Below the pieces are notes generated by a model, which saw nothing but the letters and a program-made list of their open reading frames with translations, ran no database searches and had not been told where the DNA came from. From positions 1 through 44,316 of the forward strand of contig CAMCQT010000028.1 in the NCBI GenBank assembly GCA_945877125.1: a stretch of 44,316 bases of DNA, written 5' to 3'. Shown piece after piece: positions 34,803 through 43,443 of the stretch; positions within the stretch are counted from its first letter, which is position 1; each line of letters opens with the position of its first letter. Source of the stretch: Candidatus Brevifilum fermentans (lineage in GTDB: Bacteria; Chloroflexota; Anaerolineae; Anaerolineales; Villigracilaceae). A program made the translations under genes and the position numbers.

Positions 34803-36539
34803 TTGATCCAAAAAGATGAAGTTTTATTGAAACGTCATAACGAGTGGCTGCACTTTGCGAACCCGCATCGTATTATAAGCGTGACAGATGTGGATGATGT
34901 GCGTGGCGCGTTGCAGAAAGTTGAGCAATTGGTTGAGGAAAACAACTGGCACGCGGCGGGATTTGTGAGCTACGAAGCCGCGCCCGCTTTTGACGATGCC
35001 TTGCATGTTTTACGCGCGGATGATTTTCCGCTGTTGTGGTTTGGGTTGTATTCAGCGCCGCGTGTCGTACAGACCTCGGAGGTCTTTGCGAAGCGCCCTG
35101 TGTTCAATGACCTCCGAGGTCTTGAGGCATTGAACTGGCAACCCAGCGTTGAACGCGAGACATACAATGCCGCGATTGAAAAAGTAAAAGAAGCCATTGC
35201 GCGGGGGAACACGTATCAGGTCAATTACACCATGCGCTTGAACTCGGAATTCAGCGGCGGGGAATGGGATTTCTTTTTGAACCTGGCGCAAACTCAAAAT
35301 AAATACGCGGCTTATGTTGATACAGGACGATTTGTGATTTGCTCCGCTTCGCCTGAATTATTTTTCAAATTGGATGGAAATAAAATTTACAGCCACCCGA
35401 TGAAGGGCACCGCCAAACGCGGACGCACATCGCTCGAGGACAAAGATCAAGCCAACTGGCTGAAAGACTCGATCAAAAACCGCGCCGAAAACGTGATGAT
35501 CGTGGATATGATCCGCAACGATCTGGGGCGCATTGCGGAAATTGGCAGTGTGCAAGTGCCTGAGTTATTCACAATTGAAAAGTACCCCACGCTTTTCCAG
35601 ATGACTTCCACCGTGCAGGCAAAGACGGACGCTTCGCTGGATGAAATTTTTTCAGCGTTATTTCCCTGCGCATCCATCACCGGCGCGCCGAAGGTCAGCA
35701 CCATGAAAATTATTGCGGAGTTGGAAACGACGCCGCGCAAAATTTACACGGGCAGCATTGGGTTTATTTCACCGAATCGAAAGGCACAATTCAATGTCGC
35801 CATCCGCACGGCTTTAATTGACAGGGAAAACAAAACCGCAGAATACGGATTGGGCGGCGGTATCGTTTGGGATTCAACCAGCGCGGACGAGTACAGCGAA
35901 GCCCTGCTCAAAGCCCGCGTGCTGACGGAAAATCCGCGCCCGTTTGAGTTAATCGAAACCCTGCTGTGGACTGCCGAAGATGGTTATTTTCTGCGCAAGA
36001 AACATTTGGCAAGAATGCAGGATTCGGCTGATTATTTTGGCTTTCCATTTTCAAGCGCAGAGTTTGAGAATCAAATTGACGGGTTGGCAAAGCATTTCAC
36101 ATCCCCACAAAGAGTGCGCGTGCTGTTGGATAAATTGGGCCAATTCAAAATTGAGACAAGGGATTTTCAAGCGCAGGAAAAAGTTTTCAAGGTTCGGCTG
36201 GCGGAAAAACCAGTGGACTCAAAAAATGTTTTTCTCTTCCACAAAACCACACAGCGCGAGATGTATCCAACTATTCCCGCCGACTTCGATGAAGTTTTAC
36301 TCTACAATGAAAATAACGAACTGACCGAATTCACCATTGGAAATCTGGTTGCTGAAATAGATGGAAGATTGTTTACTCCCCCCATTTACTGCGGATTGCT
36401 GGCTGGCACATTCAGGTCACATTTACTTGAGACAGAGAAAATCAGCGAACGGGTAATTCGCAAAGGTGAGTTGGAAAAATGTTCCAAAGTATTTCTGGTG
36501 AACTCAGTCAGAAAATGGGTGGAGGCAAGACTTAAATAA
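34803..36539 (+). CDS. pabBC: Aminodeoxychorismate synthase I / 4-amino-4-deoxychorismate lyase fusion
   Basis: About 578 residues. A TTG at 34803 has GAGG 5 nt upstream and avoids overlap with the VanZ-like gene; the ATG at 34749 would overlap it. The N-terminal two thirds are PabB (chorismate-binding): GNTYQVNYTMRL, HPMKGTAKRGRT, NVMIVDMIRNDLGRI and CASITGAPKVSTMKI. The C-terminal ~190 residues are PabC-like class IV aminotransferase, with FHKTTQREMYP supplying the likely PLP Lys. Together they make 4-aminobenzoate for folate with a PabA glutaminase elsewhere. A palindrome at 35072-35121 is in frame and adds residues in the inter-block linker (QTSEVFAKRPVFNDLRGLE). Confidence 0.92.
   Translation: MIQKDEVLLKRHNEWLHFANPHRIISVTDVDDVRGALQKVEQLVEENNWHAAGFVSYEAAPAFDDALHVLRADDFPLLWFGLYSAPRVVQTSEVFAKRPVFNDLRGLEALNWQPSVERETYNAAIEKVKEAIARGNTYQVNYTMRLNSEFSGGEWDFFLNLAQTQNKYAAYVDTGRFVICSASPELFFKLDGNKIYSHPMKGTAKRGRTSLEDKDQANWLKDSIKNRAENVMIVDMIRNDLGRIAEIGSVQVPELFTIEKYPTLFQMTSTVQAKTDASLDEIFSALFPCASITGAPKVSTMKIIAELETTPRKIYTGSIGFISPNRKAQFNVAIRTALIDRENKTAEYGLGGGIVWDSTSADEYSEALLKARVLTENPRPFELIETLLWTAEDGYFLRKKHLARMQDSADYFGFPFSSAEFENQIDGLAKHFTSPQRVRVLLDKLGQFKIETRDFQAQEKVFKVRLAEKPVDSKNVFLFHKTTQREMYPTIPADFDEVLLYNENNELTEFTIGNLVAEIDGRLFTPPIYCGLLAGTFRSHLLETEKISERVIRKGELEKCSKVFLVNSVRKWVEARLK
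35072..35121. repeat. In-frame palindrome inside pabBC
   Basis: GACCTCGGAGGTC (35072-35084) and GACCTCCGAGGTC (35109-35121) are a 13-bp perfect inverted repeat, and each arm is itself near-palindromic. The same word forms the terminator at 3729-3761. The reading frame continues through it. Confidence 0.8.
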
Positions 36540-36571
36540 AAACTGCCGCCTAAAATCAAGCGGCAGTTTTT
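36538..36571. terminator. Bidirectional terminator after pabBC
   Basis: AAAAACTGCCGC (36538-36549) and GCGGCAGTTTTT (36560-36571) form a 12-bp stem with a T-run. It lies between the convergent pabBC and lipoprotein genes. Confidence 0.88.
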
Positions 36572-36578
36572 TCAAATA

Positions 36579-37070
36579 TTAAATATCAGACAATGTGATC
36601 GAGATATTGATCGTGCCGTCGCTCAAGTCAACACCTTGAACGGCAATCGCTTTTCCGCTTGCGTGCCCGTCAAAAACCATACTGAAAGTGGTGGAGGAAG
36701 TAACCGTCAGAATATCGCGCTCGGTGTAGCCCAGTTTGCCAAACGCATCTCGATAAAAACTCATACCTTCATCCAGAGTCAACTTGGTCTGAAAATTGAG
36801 AACATCGCTGCCCATGTTGATAACATTCATGGCATCATCAGGCATGGGGAATTCAGATTCGCCGCCAATCGTAATGCCGCCATCCTCAGTGATAATAGGT
36901 GGCATCGTGGGAATTTCCATCTCGTCACCTGTTTGGGGCGCCTCGGTCGCATTTGGCATATCTGGCGCATCTGGCACTTGAAAATTATTTCCGCCGCCCG
37001 TAACGGTCTGGCAGGCAAACGAAGCCAGAACAAGAGCAACGACCGCAAGCAGAACACTATATTTTTTCAT
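36579..37070 (-). CDS. Lipoprotein
   Basis: 163 residues, with AAAGGAG before the ATG. Signal peptide MKKYSVLLAVVALVLASFAC has its lipid Cys at residue 20 in a loose lipobox. A Pro/Glu/Thr-rich linker follows, then a C-terminal domain of about 90 residues (DAMNVINMGSDVLNFQTKL...) ending TINISITLSDI. I do not recognise the domain; the helix-beta pattern with SFYRDAFGKLGY resembles small substrate- or membrane-associated modules found in lipoproteins of this phylum. A surface location is inferred. Confidence 0.78.
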   Translation of the reverse strand: MKKYSVLLAVVALVLASFACQTVTGGGNNFQVPDAPDMPNATEAPQTGDEMEIPTMPPIITEDGGITIGGESEFPMPDDAMNVINMGSDVLNFQTKLTLDEGMSFYRDAFGKLGYTERDILTVTSSTTFSMVFDGHASGKAIAVQGVDLSDGTINISITLSDI

Positions 37071-37142
37071 TATTAAATTCTCCTTTGGGATAAGATTTAT
37101 AAATTATAGGTATTTCACACCAAATGTTAATCCCCCATACAG

Positions 37143-37148
37143 TATAAT
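37143..37148 (+). promoter_or_regulatory. -10 box of the DUF255 gene
   Basis: TATAAT with 8 nt to the ATG at 37157 and no Shine-Dalgarno between, predicting a leaderless transcript. Confidence 0.65.
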
Positions 37149-37156
37149 TTTCGGCC

Positions 37157-39280
37157 ATGAACCACCTCTCAAATTCCACTTCTCCTTATTTATTACAACA
37201 CGCTCACAACCCCGTTGACTGGCATCCGTGGGGCGAAGAGGCGCTGGCAAAAGCCAGGTCAGAAGACAAACCTATTTTTCTCAGCATAGGATACGCGGCA
37301 TGCCACTGGTGTCACCGTATGAGAGAAGAGTCTTTTGAAGACCCAGAAACCGCCGCCTTCATGAACAAGCATTTTATTAATATCAAAGTAGACCGCGAAG
37401 AACGCCCCGACATTGACGGAATTTACATGCAAGCCGTGGTCGCCATGACTGGTTCAGGCGGCTGGCCCATGTCTGTTTTTCTTGCGTCTGACCTCAAGCC
37501 ATTTTATGCAGGCACATATTTTCCACCCGTCAGCCGCTACAACATGCCCGCTTTCAAGGATGTACTTTTAGGTCTTGCAACCGCGTGGAAGAACGACAGA
37601 AGCGAAGTTGAAAAAGTTGGCGAGCAGATCATTGCTCACTTGCGGCATCAAAATAAAAACGAAAAAAGTGATCTACTCACCGCCGAACATTTTGACGCCA
37701 TCGCAAAATCCATGGCGGATTCTTATGATTGGGGCTATGGCGGCTGGGGTTCTGCACCAAAATTTCCGCAAGCCATGACGCTGGAGTTTTTGCTCAACCA
37801 CGCCGCAGCCACCAACCAAACTGAGCAGCACAAACTCATCACCCACTGTTTGCAGGCAATGGCGCGCGGCGGCATGTATGATGTGGTCGGCGGCGGTTTC
37901 TCACGCTACAGCACCGATAACTTTTGGCGCGTGCCTCATTTTGAAAAAATGCTGTACGACAACGCGCTCCTTGTCCGCGCTTATTTGCACGCATGGCAGG
38001 TCACGAAAGAGCCTGCGTTCAAGCGCATCGTGCAGGAAACGCTCGATTTCACCCTGCGCGAAATGACTCACGAACAAGGCGGTTTCTTTTCCTCGCTCGA
38101 TGCCGACTCAGAAGGTGTCGAAGGCAAGTTCTATGTTTGGTCTCTCGAAGAAATTTGCGAAATATTAAAAGACGATTCAGATTTTTTTGAAGCGGCTTAC
38201 GGAATCACCGCAGGCGGCAATTGGGAAGGGAAGATAGTTTTGCAACGCGCATTGGATGATGCCTCCCTCGCCGCACGCTTCCGACTTAATTTGGAAAATG
38301 TTCCCGTCCGACTGGCAGAATCTCATTCCAAGCTTTTGGCGGCCCGCGCCCTGAGAATCCGCCCCGGCACCGATGACAAAATTCTAACCGCGTGGAACGG
38401 GTTGATGCTGGCGGCATTCGCCGAGGCGGCGCGGGTGCTGGGTGATGATGTCGTTGCGAGGAGGGCGCTCTTCCCGACGAAGCAATCTCCAACTTATGTG
38501 GAGATTGCTTCGGGCGAAGAGCAAGTGCGCCCTCGCAATGACATGTACTACCAAGCGGCTACCCGCAACGCGGAATTTCTATTGTCTGCCCTGCGACCCA
38601 ACGGACAACTACGCCGTGCGTGGCGCGACGGCACAACTACAGATGCGGTCTTTCTCGAAGATTATGCCGCGCTGATCTTGGGATTACTCGAGTTGTACCA
38701 GACTGATTTCAACAACAAATGGTTTAAATCAGCGGTTGAGTTGATGGATGAAATGATCGAAAAATTCAGCGACCCAGACGGTGGATTTTTTGACACGCCG
38801 CACAACGGCGAAACTTTGTTGATCCGTCCGAAGGATATTACAGATAATGCCACGCCTTCTGGAAATGCGCTGGCTTGTGAGGCGTTGTTGAAATTGGCGG
38901 CATACACTGACAATGGAAAATATCGCGACCTGGCAGAACAAGCGTTGGCGCTCATGGGCGAATCTGCTTTGCAGCATCCGCTGGGATTTGCGCGCTGGCT
39001 GTCAGCGGCGGAGAATGCCCAGGGAAACACAAAGCAGGTTGCAGTGTTGGGCGAAGCGGGGGAGGAAAATTTCGAGCGGATGCTCAAGGTCATTCGAGCA
39101 GAATACAGACCGGGCGTGGTGGTGGCCGCATCCCCCTATCCCCCACAAAAAGATGCGCCCGCATTACTCGACGAACGTGTGCTCGTTGACGGAAAAGCAA
39201 CGACATACATTTGCGAAGGTTTTGTATGCAAGCAACCCACGACTGATGCCGAAGTGGTTGCGAAACAAATGATGGTCTAA
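37157..39280 (+). CDS. DUF255 thioredoxin-fold protein (YyaL/SPATA20-like) with in-frame repeat
   Basis: 707 residues; relatives are usually about 670-690. The N-terminal thioredoxin-like domain opens [20 protein letters not shown] and has a CxxC at C49-C52 (ACHWCHRM), followed by [12 protein letters not shown] and GGWPMSVFL. The rest is a six-hairpin alpha/alpha barrel (about residues 180-690) of cellobiose-2-epimerase type, with [16 protein letters not shown] and [15 protein letters not shown]. The role is unknown. At about residues 431-463 the sequence [15 protein letters not shown]...RPRNDM comes from a palindromic repeat whose other copies lie between genes; the frame stays open. The GGDEF gene follows after 25 nt. 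Confidence 0.93.
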   Translation: MNHLSNSTSPYLLQHAHNPVDWHPWGEEALAKARSEDKPIFLSIGYAACHWCHRMREESFEDPETAAFMNKHFINIKVDREERPDIDGIYMQAVVAMTGSGGWPMSVFLASDLKPFYAGTYFPPVSRYNMPAFKDVLLGLATAWKNDRSEVEKVGEQIIAHLRHQNKNEKSDLLTAEHFDAIAKSMADSYDWGYGGWGSAPKFPQAMTLEFLLNHAAATNQTEQHKLITHCLQAMARGGMYDVVGGGFSRYSTDNFWRVPHFEKMLYDNALLVRAYLHAWQVTKEPAFKRIVQETLDFTLREMTHEQGGFFSSLDADSEGVEGKFYVWSLEEICEILKDDSDFFEAAYGITAGGNWEGKIVLQRALDDASLAARFRLNLENVPVRLAESHSKLLAARALRIRPGTDDKILTAWNGLMLAAFAEAARVLGDDVVARRALFPTKQSPTYVEIASGEEQVRPRNDMYYQAATRNAEFLLSALRPNGQLRRAWRDGTTTDAVFLEDYAALILGLLELYQTDFNNKWFKSAVELMDEMIEKFSDPDGGFFDTPHNGETLLIRPKDITDNATPSGNALACEALLKLAAYTDNGKYRDLAEQALALMGESALQHPLGFARWLSAAENAQGNTKQVAVLGEAGEENFERMLKVIRAEYRPGVVVAASPYPPQKDAPALLDERVLVDGKATTYICEGFVCKQPTTDAEVVAKQMMV
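38448..38544. repeat. Palindromic repeat copy C, inside the DUF255 gene
   Basis: 97 bp with ATGTCGTTGCGAG and CTCGCAATGACAT ends and the GAAGCAATCTCC...GGAGATTGCTTC inner hairpin, one mismatch in the left arm. It matches copies A and B around glmS. It is read in frame and adds about 32 codons to the protein. Confidence 0.93.
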
Positions 39281-39305
39281 AAAATATTCTTGAAAAGGTG
39301 CAGCA

Positions 39306-40364
39306 ATGTCTTTTGAAACAATATCTTCTTCAGAGTTGGATAATTTACTAGCGAGTTATGCTGTGCATAATGAGGAACAGTATCAGGAAGAAACCCCATT
39401 CCTACAGTTGTTGGCCTGGATAGAAATAAGAAAAACAGATCAATCAATCACAGAGCGAATATGCCAGCCCGGCGAAATCATTTTGCGCGAGGACGAGGAC
39501 GGCGATATTTTTTATGTGATTCGTTCCGGTGAGACCGCGATCATCAAAGGTGACTTTCAAAACCCGACCATTTTGGGCTTCCGCGGCGTTGGTGATGCGC
39601 TTGGAGAAATGGCTTTACTGGAAAACCTGCCGCGCTCGGCTACGGTCATTGCTCTTAATGCGGTGTCTTTGTGGTCTTTGAGCCGCGCAATGTTTTATCA
39701 GTTTGTGGGAGAAAATCATCCGTCGTTCAGTTTAGACTTGATGAATATGCTCAGTTCGAGAATTCGCAAAGCGGACGAAGAACGCAGGCGCGGATATGTG
39801 AGGGAGAAACAGCAAGTGGTGGTGCTCGAAACTCTGAGCAAGCAAGCCACACACGACCCGCTGACCGGGCTGTTCAACCGTCGGTATTTGGATCAAATCT
39901 TGTACGGCGAAATTGCACACGCGCGTCAGAATGGCTCGCTGGTGGGAATTTTGATGGCGGACGTGGATCACTTCAAAAAGATCAATGACAATTATGGGCA
40001 CAAGGCAGGCGACTTGATGCTGCAGGCGGTGGGCAATCTCATGAAGAAATGCGTGCGCTCAGCAGACATTGTCTGCCGTTATGGCGGCGAGGAATTTGTG
40101 ATCGTGATGCCGGGCGCTTCTGCGCCGACGGTGAGCAAGTGCGCTGAAGAAATTCGGGCTAGGTTTGAGATGTTGAGTGTGATATCCGAAGGTCGTGAAA
40201 TTCAAGCCACCCTATCTTTGGGAGCGGCTATTTACCCCCTGCACGGTCCCAACGTTGACGAGGTATTTATCCACGCGGACCGGGCGATGTATCAGGCAAA
40301 ACAGGGGGGGCGCAATCGGGTGGTCGTTTTCTCAGGTGAAGCCGACAGCAAAAATGTTGAATAA
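39306..40364 (+). CDS. Cyclic-nucleotide-binding domain and GGDEF diguanylate cyclase
   Basis: 352 residues. Residues of about 45-150 form a cNMP-binding domain: CQPGEIILREDEDGDIFYVI and GDALGEMALLENLPRSATV. A linker follows, then a GGDEF domain from about residue 180: DPLTGLFNRRYLDQ, MADVDHFKKINDNYGHKAGD, and the active GGEEF at 260-264, so it is probably an active c-di-GMP synthase. The inhibitory site RxxD (RSAD) lies five residues before it. The cNMP domain would gate the cyclase. The two MinD-like genes downstream are on the other strand, with a terminator between, so there is no operon link. Confidence 0.93.
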   Translation: MSFETISSSELDNLLASYAVHNEEQYQEETPFLQLLAWIEIRKTDQSITERICQPGEIILREDEDGDIFYVIRSGETAIIKGDFQNPTILGFRGVGDALGEMALLENLPRSATVIALNAVSLWSLSRAMFYQFVGENHPSFSLDLMNMLSSRIRKADEERRRGYVREKQQVVVLETLSKQATHDPLTGLFNRRYLDQILYGEIAHARQNGSLVGILMADVDHFKKINDNYGHKAGDLMLQAVGNLMKKCVRSADIVCRYGGEEFVIVMPGASAPTVSKCAEEIRARFEMLSVISEGREIQATLSLGAAIYPLHGPNVDEVFIHADRAMYQAKQGGRNRVVVFSGEADSKNVE

Positions 40365-40404
40365 CTAAACCGATAATCCAGATGAACAAAGAAAGACGCT
40401 AAAA

Positions 40405-40441
40405 AAAGAGCCGCCCCGATTTACTCTCGGGGCGGCTCTTT
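40405..40441. terminator. Bidirectional terminator, GGDEF gene
   Basis: AAAGAGCCGCCCCGA (40405-40419) and TCGGGGCGGCTCTTT (40427-40441), a perfect 15-bp stem with A7 on the left, T4 on the right. Confidence 0.92.
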
Positions 40442-40588
40442 CAAATTACGGTAGTGGGTCAATATAAGTGATGTTCTTCCCGTACTGGCACTGCCCGCCA
40501 GGGAAGTTGTAATCGCTTTTGCACCGTAAAAACACGACTGAAGTCGTTACTACGCAAACCCATCACTTACCCAATGCCACTACCCAAA
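40442..40588. repeat. Gap with imperfect inverted words
   Basis: GGTAGTGGGTCAATATAAGTGATG near 40449 is complemented in part by CATCACTTACCCAATGCCACTACC near 40560, and ACGACTGAAGTCGT forms a small hairpin near 40533. No gene is visible. Confidence 0.5.
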
Positions 40589-41338
40589 TTACAACTGTTC
40601 TGCAAGTTCTTTGATTTGGGCTGTTAAAGGATGTTCCGGGTAGCAAAGCACAAATGGCTGACCGCTGGACAGCGCCAGTAGTTCTTCTGTGTGGGGCAGC
40701 ACAATGCCTCTGCCACAGTGATAGGTTTGCTCAAGTTGCAAGCGGGCGTCTTCCACATCAAGAGCATCTGGAACGTTATTCAAAACCAAATGAATAGCGG
40801 GGACTTGCAGCCTGCGGATCATATCCACGGTGACGGCTGTGCCTTGAAAATCATGTTTGTCGGGATGCAAAACCAAAACCACCACGCTGGAAACTGCAAT
40901 TGCCTGAAGCGTATCTTCATTCAGTCCGGCAGAGGTATCGACCAGTAGAATATCCAGCTTCAATTCTTTTTCCAATTTTTCCAGCCCGCTCATATACTGT
41001 TCAATATTTGGGGGAGTATGGATGATATGCATGATGTCGGAAATCTTGTCACTGGCTGGAATGACGAACAATTTTCCGCTGGTCTCTGGTCCAAGCCGTG
41101 ATGTCACATCTTGAACTGTAGTGAGAATATCGCACTTACCCCACAGATAATCGTTGAGCGTGTGAGTAAATTCGTCATCAGATAATCCAAAAAACAAATG
41201 ACAGCCGGGTGACTGGAAGTCTGTATCAATCAGCGCCACCCGCCGCCCTTGCAAAGTCAGCAACACTGCTAGATTGGCGATCAGGCTGGATTTCCCAGCT
41301 CCGCGCCGAAAAGAATGGATTGTGACAATTGAATTCAT
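40589..41338 (-). CDS. MinD/ParA-like ATPase
   Basis: 249 residues, with GAGG before the ATG. The P-loop is deviant: SFRRGAGKSS at residues 9-18, with Arg-Arg where MinD has Lys-Gly. Switch motifs VALIDTDFQSPG and LDILLVDTSAGLNEDTLQA are present. It is about half identical by eye to the gene at 41470, sharing LNDYLWGKC, DVT..LGP, and the IPA/S-S-K segment. MinD/ParA members position proteins or membranes using ATP; here no MinE, ParB or chemotaxis gene is next door. A role in positioning is possible but unproven. Confidence 0.85.
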   Translation of the reverse strand: MNSIVTIHSFRRGAGKSSLIANLAVLLTLQGRRVALIDTDFQSPGCHLFFGLSDDEFTHTLNDYLWGKCDILTTVQDVTSRLGPETSGKLFVIPASDKISDIMHIIHTPPNIEQYMSGLEKLEKELKLDILLVDTSAGLNEDTLQAIAVSSVVVLVLHPDKHDFQGTAVTVDMIRRLQVPAIHLVLNNVPDALDVEDARLQLEQTYHCGRGIVLPHTEELLALSSGQPFVLCYPEHPLTAQIKELAEQL

Positions 41339-41411
41339 GGTATTGATACCTCTCGTTTTGGGTCAATAGAATACAGATAAAGTTCGCAAGAACGTATTGC
41401 CATTAAACAAA

Positions 41412-41448
41412 GAACGCCCGTCATTTCATAAAAATTAAGCGGGCGTTC
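41412..41448 (-). terminator. Hairpin after the second MinD-like gene
   Basis: GAACGCCCG (41412-41420) and CGGGCGTTC (41440-41448) form a 9-bp stem, then CTTTG in the minus direction: only a short T-run, so weak termination and partial read-through to the next paralogue are plausible. Confidence 0.55.
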
Positions 41449-41469
41449 ATCAGATCAACATGCTGCAAG

Positions 41470-42225
41470 TTATGAGGCAAGCACGCGATTGGCCAACTGT
41501 TGGTATATTTTTGTTACAAGATGATCTGGATATTTTTGCGAGAAAATTCCTGAACTGGCCAATGTCATCAGGTCATCTGAATGGGGAATGACAGCGGCAA
41601 CTTCGCAGTTATATGTGCGTTCAACGTCCTGTTTCACAGCATCCATTAATTGCGCGGGGACTTTATTTACCATCAGCAACATTTGCGGCACATCCAATTT
41701 TCGGGCAACTTCCACGGTCACACTTGTGCCTTGATAATCCTGCTGGTCTGGGCGAAGAATAAGAACCAGCGTATCGGAGATGGCAATGGAAAGAAGTGTC
41801 TCTTCGTTCAAGCCTGGGTGAGTGTCAATAATGAGCATGTCTAACTCAAGGTTTTTAATCAACGATTCAAAGCCATCGTTAAGCAATCCAACATCATACC
41901 CTTCACGCAGTACGCGGGCAATTTCGCCTGCCTTGATACTGGAAGGGATTAAATACACTTTGCCTTTTACTTGTGGTCCCAGCGATGCTGTTACATCGTA
42001 CGCCGTCTCTTCAATGGTGCATTTTCCCCAAAGATAATCATTCAACGAGCGTCCCATATGCTCTTCATCCATCCCAAAGAGGACGTGAATTCCCGGGGAC
42101 TGAATATCTGTATCGACTACGCCCACCTTCAGCCCCTGTACCGCGCAAAGATAAGCCAAATTTGCACTGGTGTTGGATTTACCCGTCCCTCCTCGAAATG
42201 AATGAACAGAAACTATTTTGGACAT
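41470..42225 (-). CDS. MinD/ParA-like ATPase
   Basis: 251 residues from the ATG at 42225 (GGAGG 8-10 nt upstream); the frame opens further at 42294 without support. The P-loop reads SFRGGTGKSN at residues 9-18, closer to MinD than its neighbour but with Arg as the signature residue. VGVVDTDIQSPGIHVLFG and LDMLIIDTHPGLNEETLLS are the switch and Walker B regions. It is the upstream member of a tandem pair with 40589-41338, likely a duplication, with a weak terminator between. No partner gene is visible. Confidence 0.87.
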   Translation of the reverse strand: MSKIVSVHSFRGGTGKSNTSANLAYLCAVQGLKVGVVDTDIQSPGIHVLFGMDEEHMGRSLNDYLWGKCTIEETAYDVTASLGPQVKGKVYLIPSSIKAGEIARVLREGYDVGLLNDGFESLIKNLELDMLIIDTHPGLNEETLLSIAISDTLVLILRPDQQDYQGTSVTVEVARKLDVPQMLLMVNKVPAQLMDAVKQDVERTYNCEVAAVIPHSDDLMTLASSGIFSQKYPDHLVTKIYQQLANRVLAS

Positions 42226-42491
42226 ACTACTTCCTCCAGAAAAAATGATAATGCCAGTTAGTTGATTTGTTTTGCAGTATTCAAAACAAATCATATAAGA
42301 TCAATTTTTTATAAATTTTACCACTTTACGATAACTCAGAAACAATACAGAATAAGCACCGGGAAATTTCAAGTTGTAAAACCGAGCAAAAAAAAGTGAA
42401 ATTGACCCCTCACCCAAAAGTTCTAGTTTTATAGCAATCACATATTATTGTCTTTTGTTCGTGTACAATGTCAATAGTAAAAGGTTAACAC
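42226..42491. other. Divergent intergenic region
   Basis: 266 nt, AT-rich, no gene seen. A TACAAT word near 42463 may be a -10 for the metallophosphoesterase. AAAAGG lies 9 nt before its ATG. Confidence 0.45.
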
Positions 42492-43226
42492 ATGCGTATT
42501 GCTTTTATTTCTGACATTCACGGTAATTTCACTGCATTTCAAGCTGTTCTAGCGGATCTTAATTCACAATCCATTGACCAGATCATTTCTCTCGGCGATG
42601 CCGTCACTTTAGGACCGCAGCCGCTTGAGGTGTTAAATGCTTTAAGAGAGTTGAATTGTGTGTACATTAAAGGAAATCACGATGCGGCGGTGCTGGACCC
42701 TGAAAACGCGGCGAGATATGAGATTACCGAACACCTCATTGCAGATATGTACTGGTGCAAAGACAGGTTATCGCCAGACGACCTTAATTTCATTGATTCA
42801 TTTAAGCCGATGTACGAGATCAATTTGCCCAATGGCAGCCGCATTCTTGCCTTTCATGGGTCGCCTCTTTCATTCACTGATATTATTCAGGCAACAACGT
42901 CCGCTGAGCAACTGGATGTATATTTTGAGGGGCACAAAGCCGATATATTTATCGGCGGACATTCTCACGTCCAAATGTTTCGGCGGCATGACGATAAACT
43001 TATTTTGAATGCGGGCAGTATCGGCAATGCCTTTAAGTTTGCATTCTCGCCTGGGAGTCCAGTCAATTTACTGCCCTGGGCAGAATATATGATCATCGAG
43101 CAAAGCGGGGATTCGTTAAGTGTAAATGCGCGCCGTGTTTACTTTGACACAGAGGAATTGATCAAAGAGGTAAAAAAAACTCAACTGCCCTGTGCTGATT
43201 GGTGGCTGAGCCAATATTCCAAGTAA
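42492..43226 (+). CDS. Metallophosphoesterase (YfcE/MJ0936-like)
   Basis: 244 residues, no signal peptide, so cytoplasmic. Metal-ligand motifs are complete: FISDIHGNF, SLGDAVTLGP, IKGNHDAAVLD, FHGSP, GHSHVQMFRR and NAGSIGN. Members include phosphodiesterases and bis(5-nucleosidyl)-tetraphosphatases; the substrate is open. It is not related in sequence to the Tat-type enzyme at 7335 beyond the fold. Confidence 0.9.
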   Translation: MRIAFISDIHGNFTAFQAVLADLNSQSIDQIISLGDAVTLGPQPLEVLNALRELNCVYIKGNHDAAVLDPENAARYEITEHLIADMYWCKDRLSPDDLNFIDSFKPMYEINLPNGSRILAFHGSPLSFTDIIQATTSAEQLDVYFEGHKADIFIGGHSHVQMFRRHDDKLILNAGSIGNAFKFAFSPGSPVNLLPWAEYMIIEQSGDSLSVNARRVYFDTEELIKEVKKTQLPCADWWLSQYSK

Positions 43227-43443
43227 GCATAAACTTGGGGGGCGTTAAGGCAGAATCTGCCGAAGGGGAGAAAAAAATCCATTAATGGCTGATAGGTCAA
43301 GGGGCGGCGCGAGGCGGGTTCTTCATCCAATAAACCTAACAAAAATTACAAGTTCGTTGCAAAGTAAATGGGGTAGAATTGTGCAAATTTCTAAGACGAA
43401 GCCCGATAATTAATCCAATCCATAAAAATGGAGGTAAGGCAAT
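43227..43443. other. Intergenic region before the last gene
   Basis: No gene seen. A TAGAAT word at 43374-43379 may be a -10 box, and GGAGG at 43431-43435 is the ribosome site of the next gene. Confidence 0.4.

Noticed and set aside
40589-42225. Plasmid partition (parA) locus
   Set aside because: There is no parB-like gene or parS-like repeats beside the pair, and the surrounding genes are chromosomal housekeeping types.
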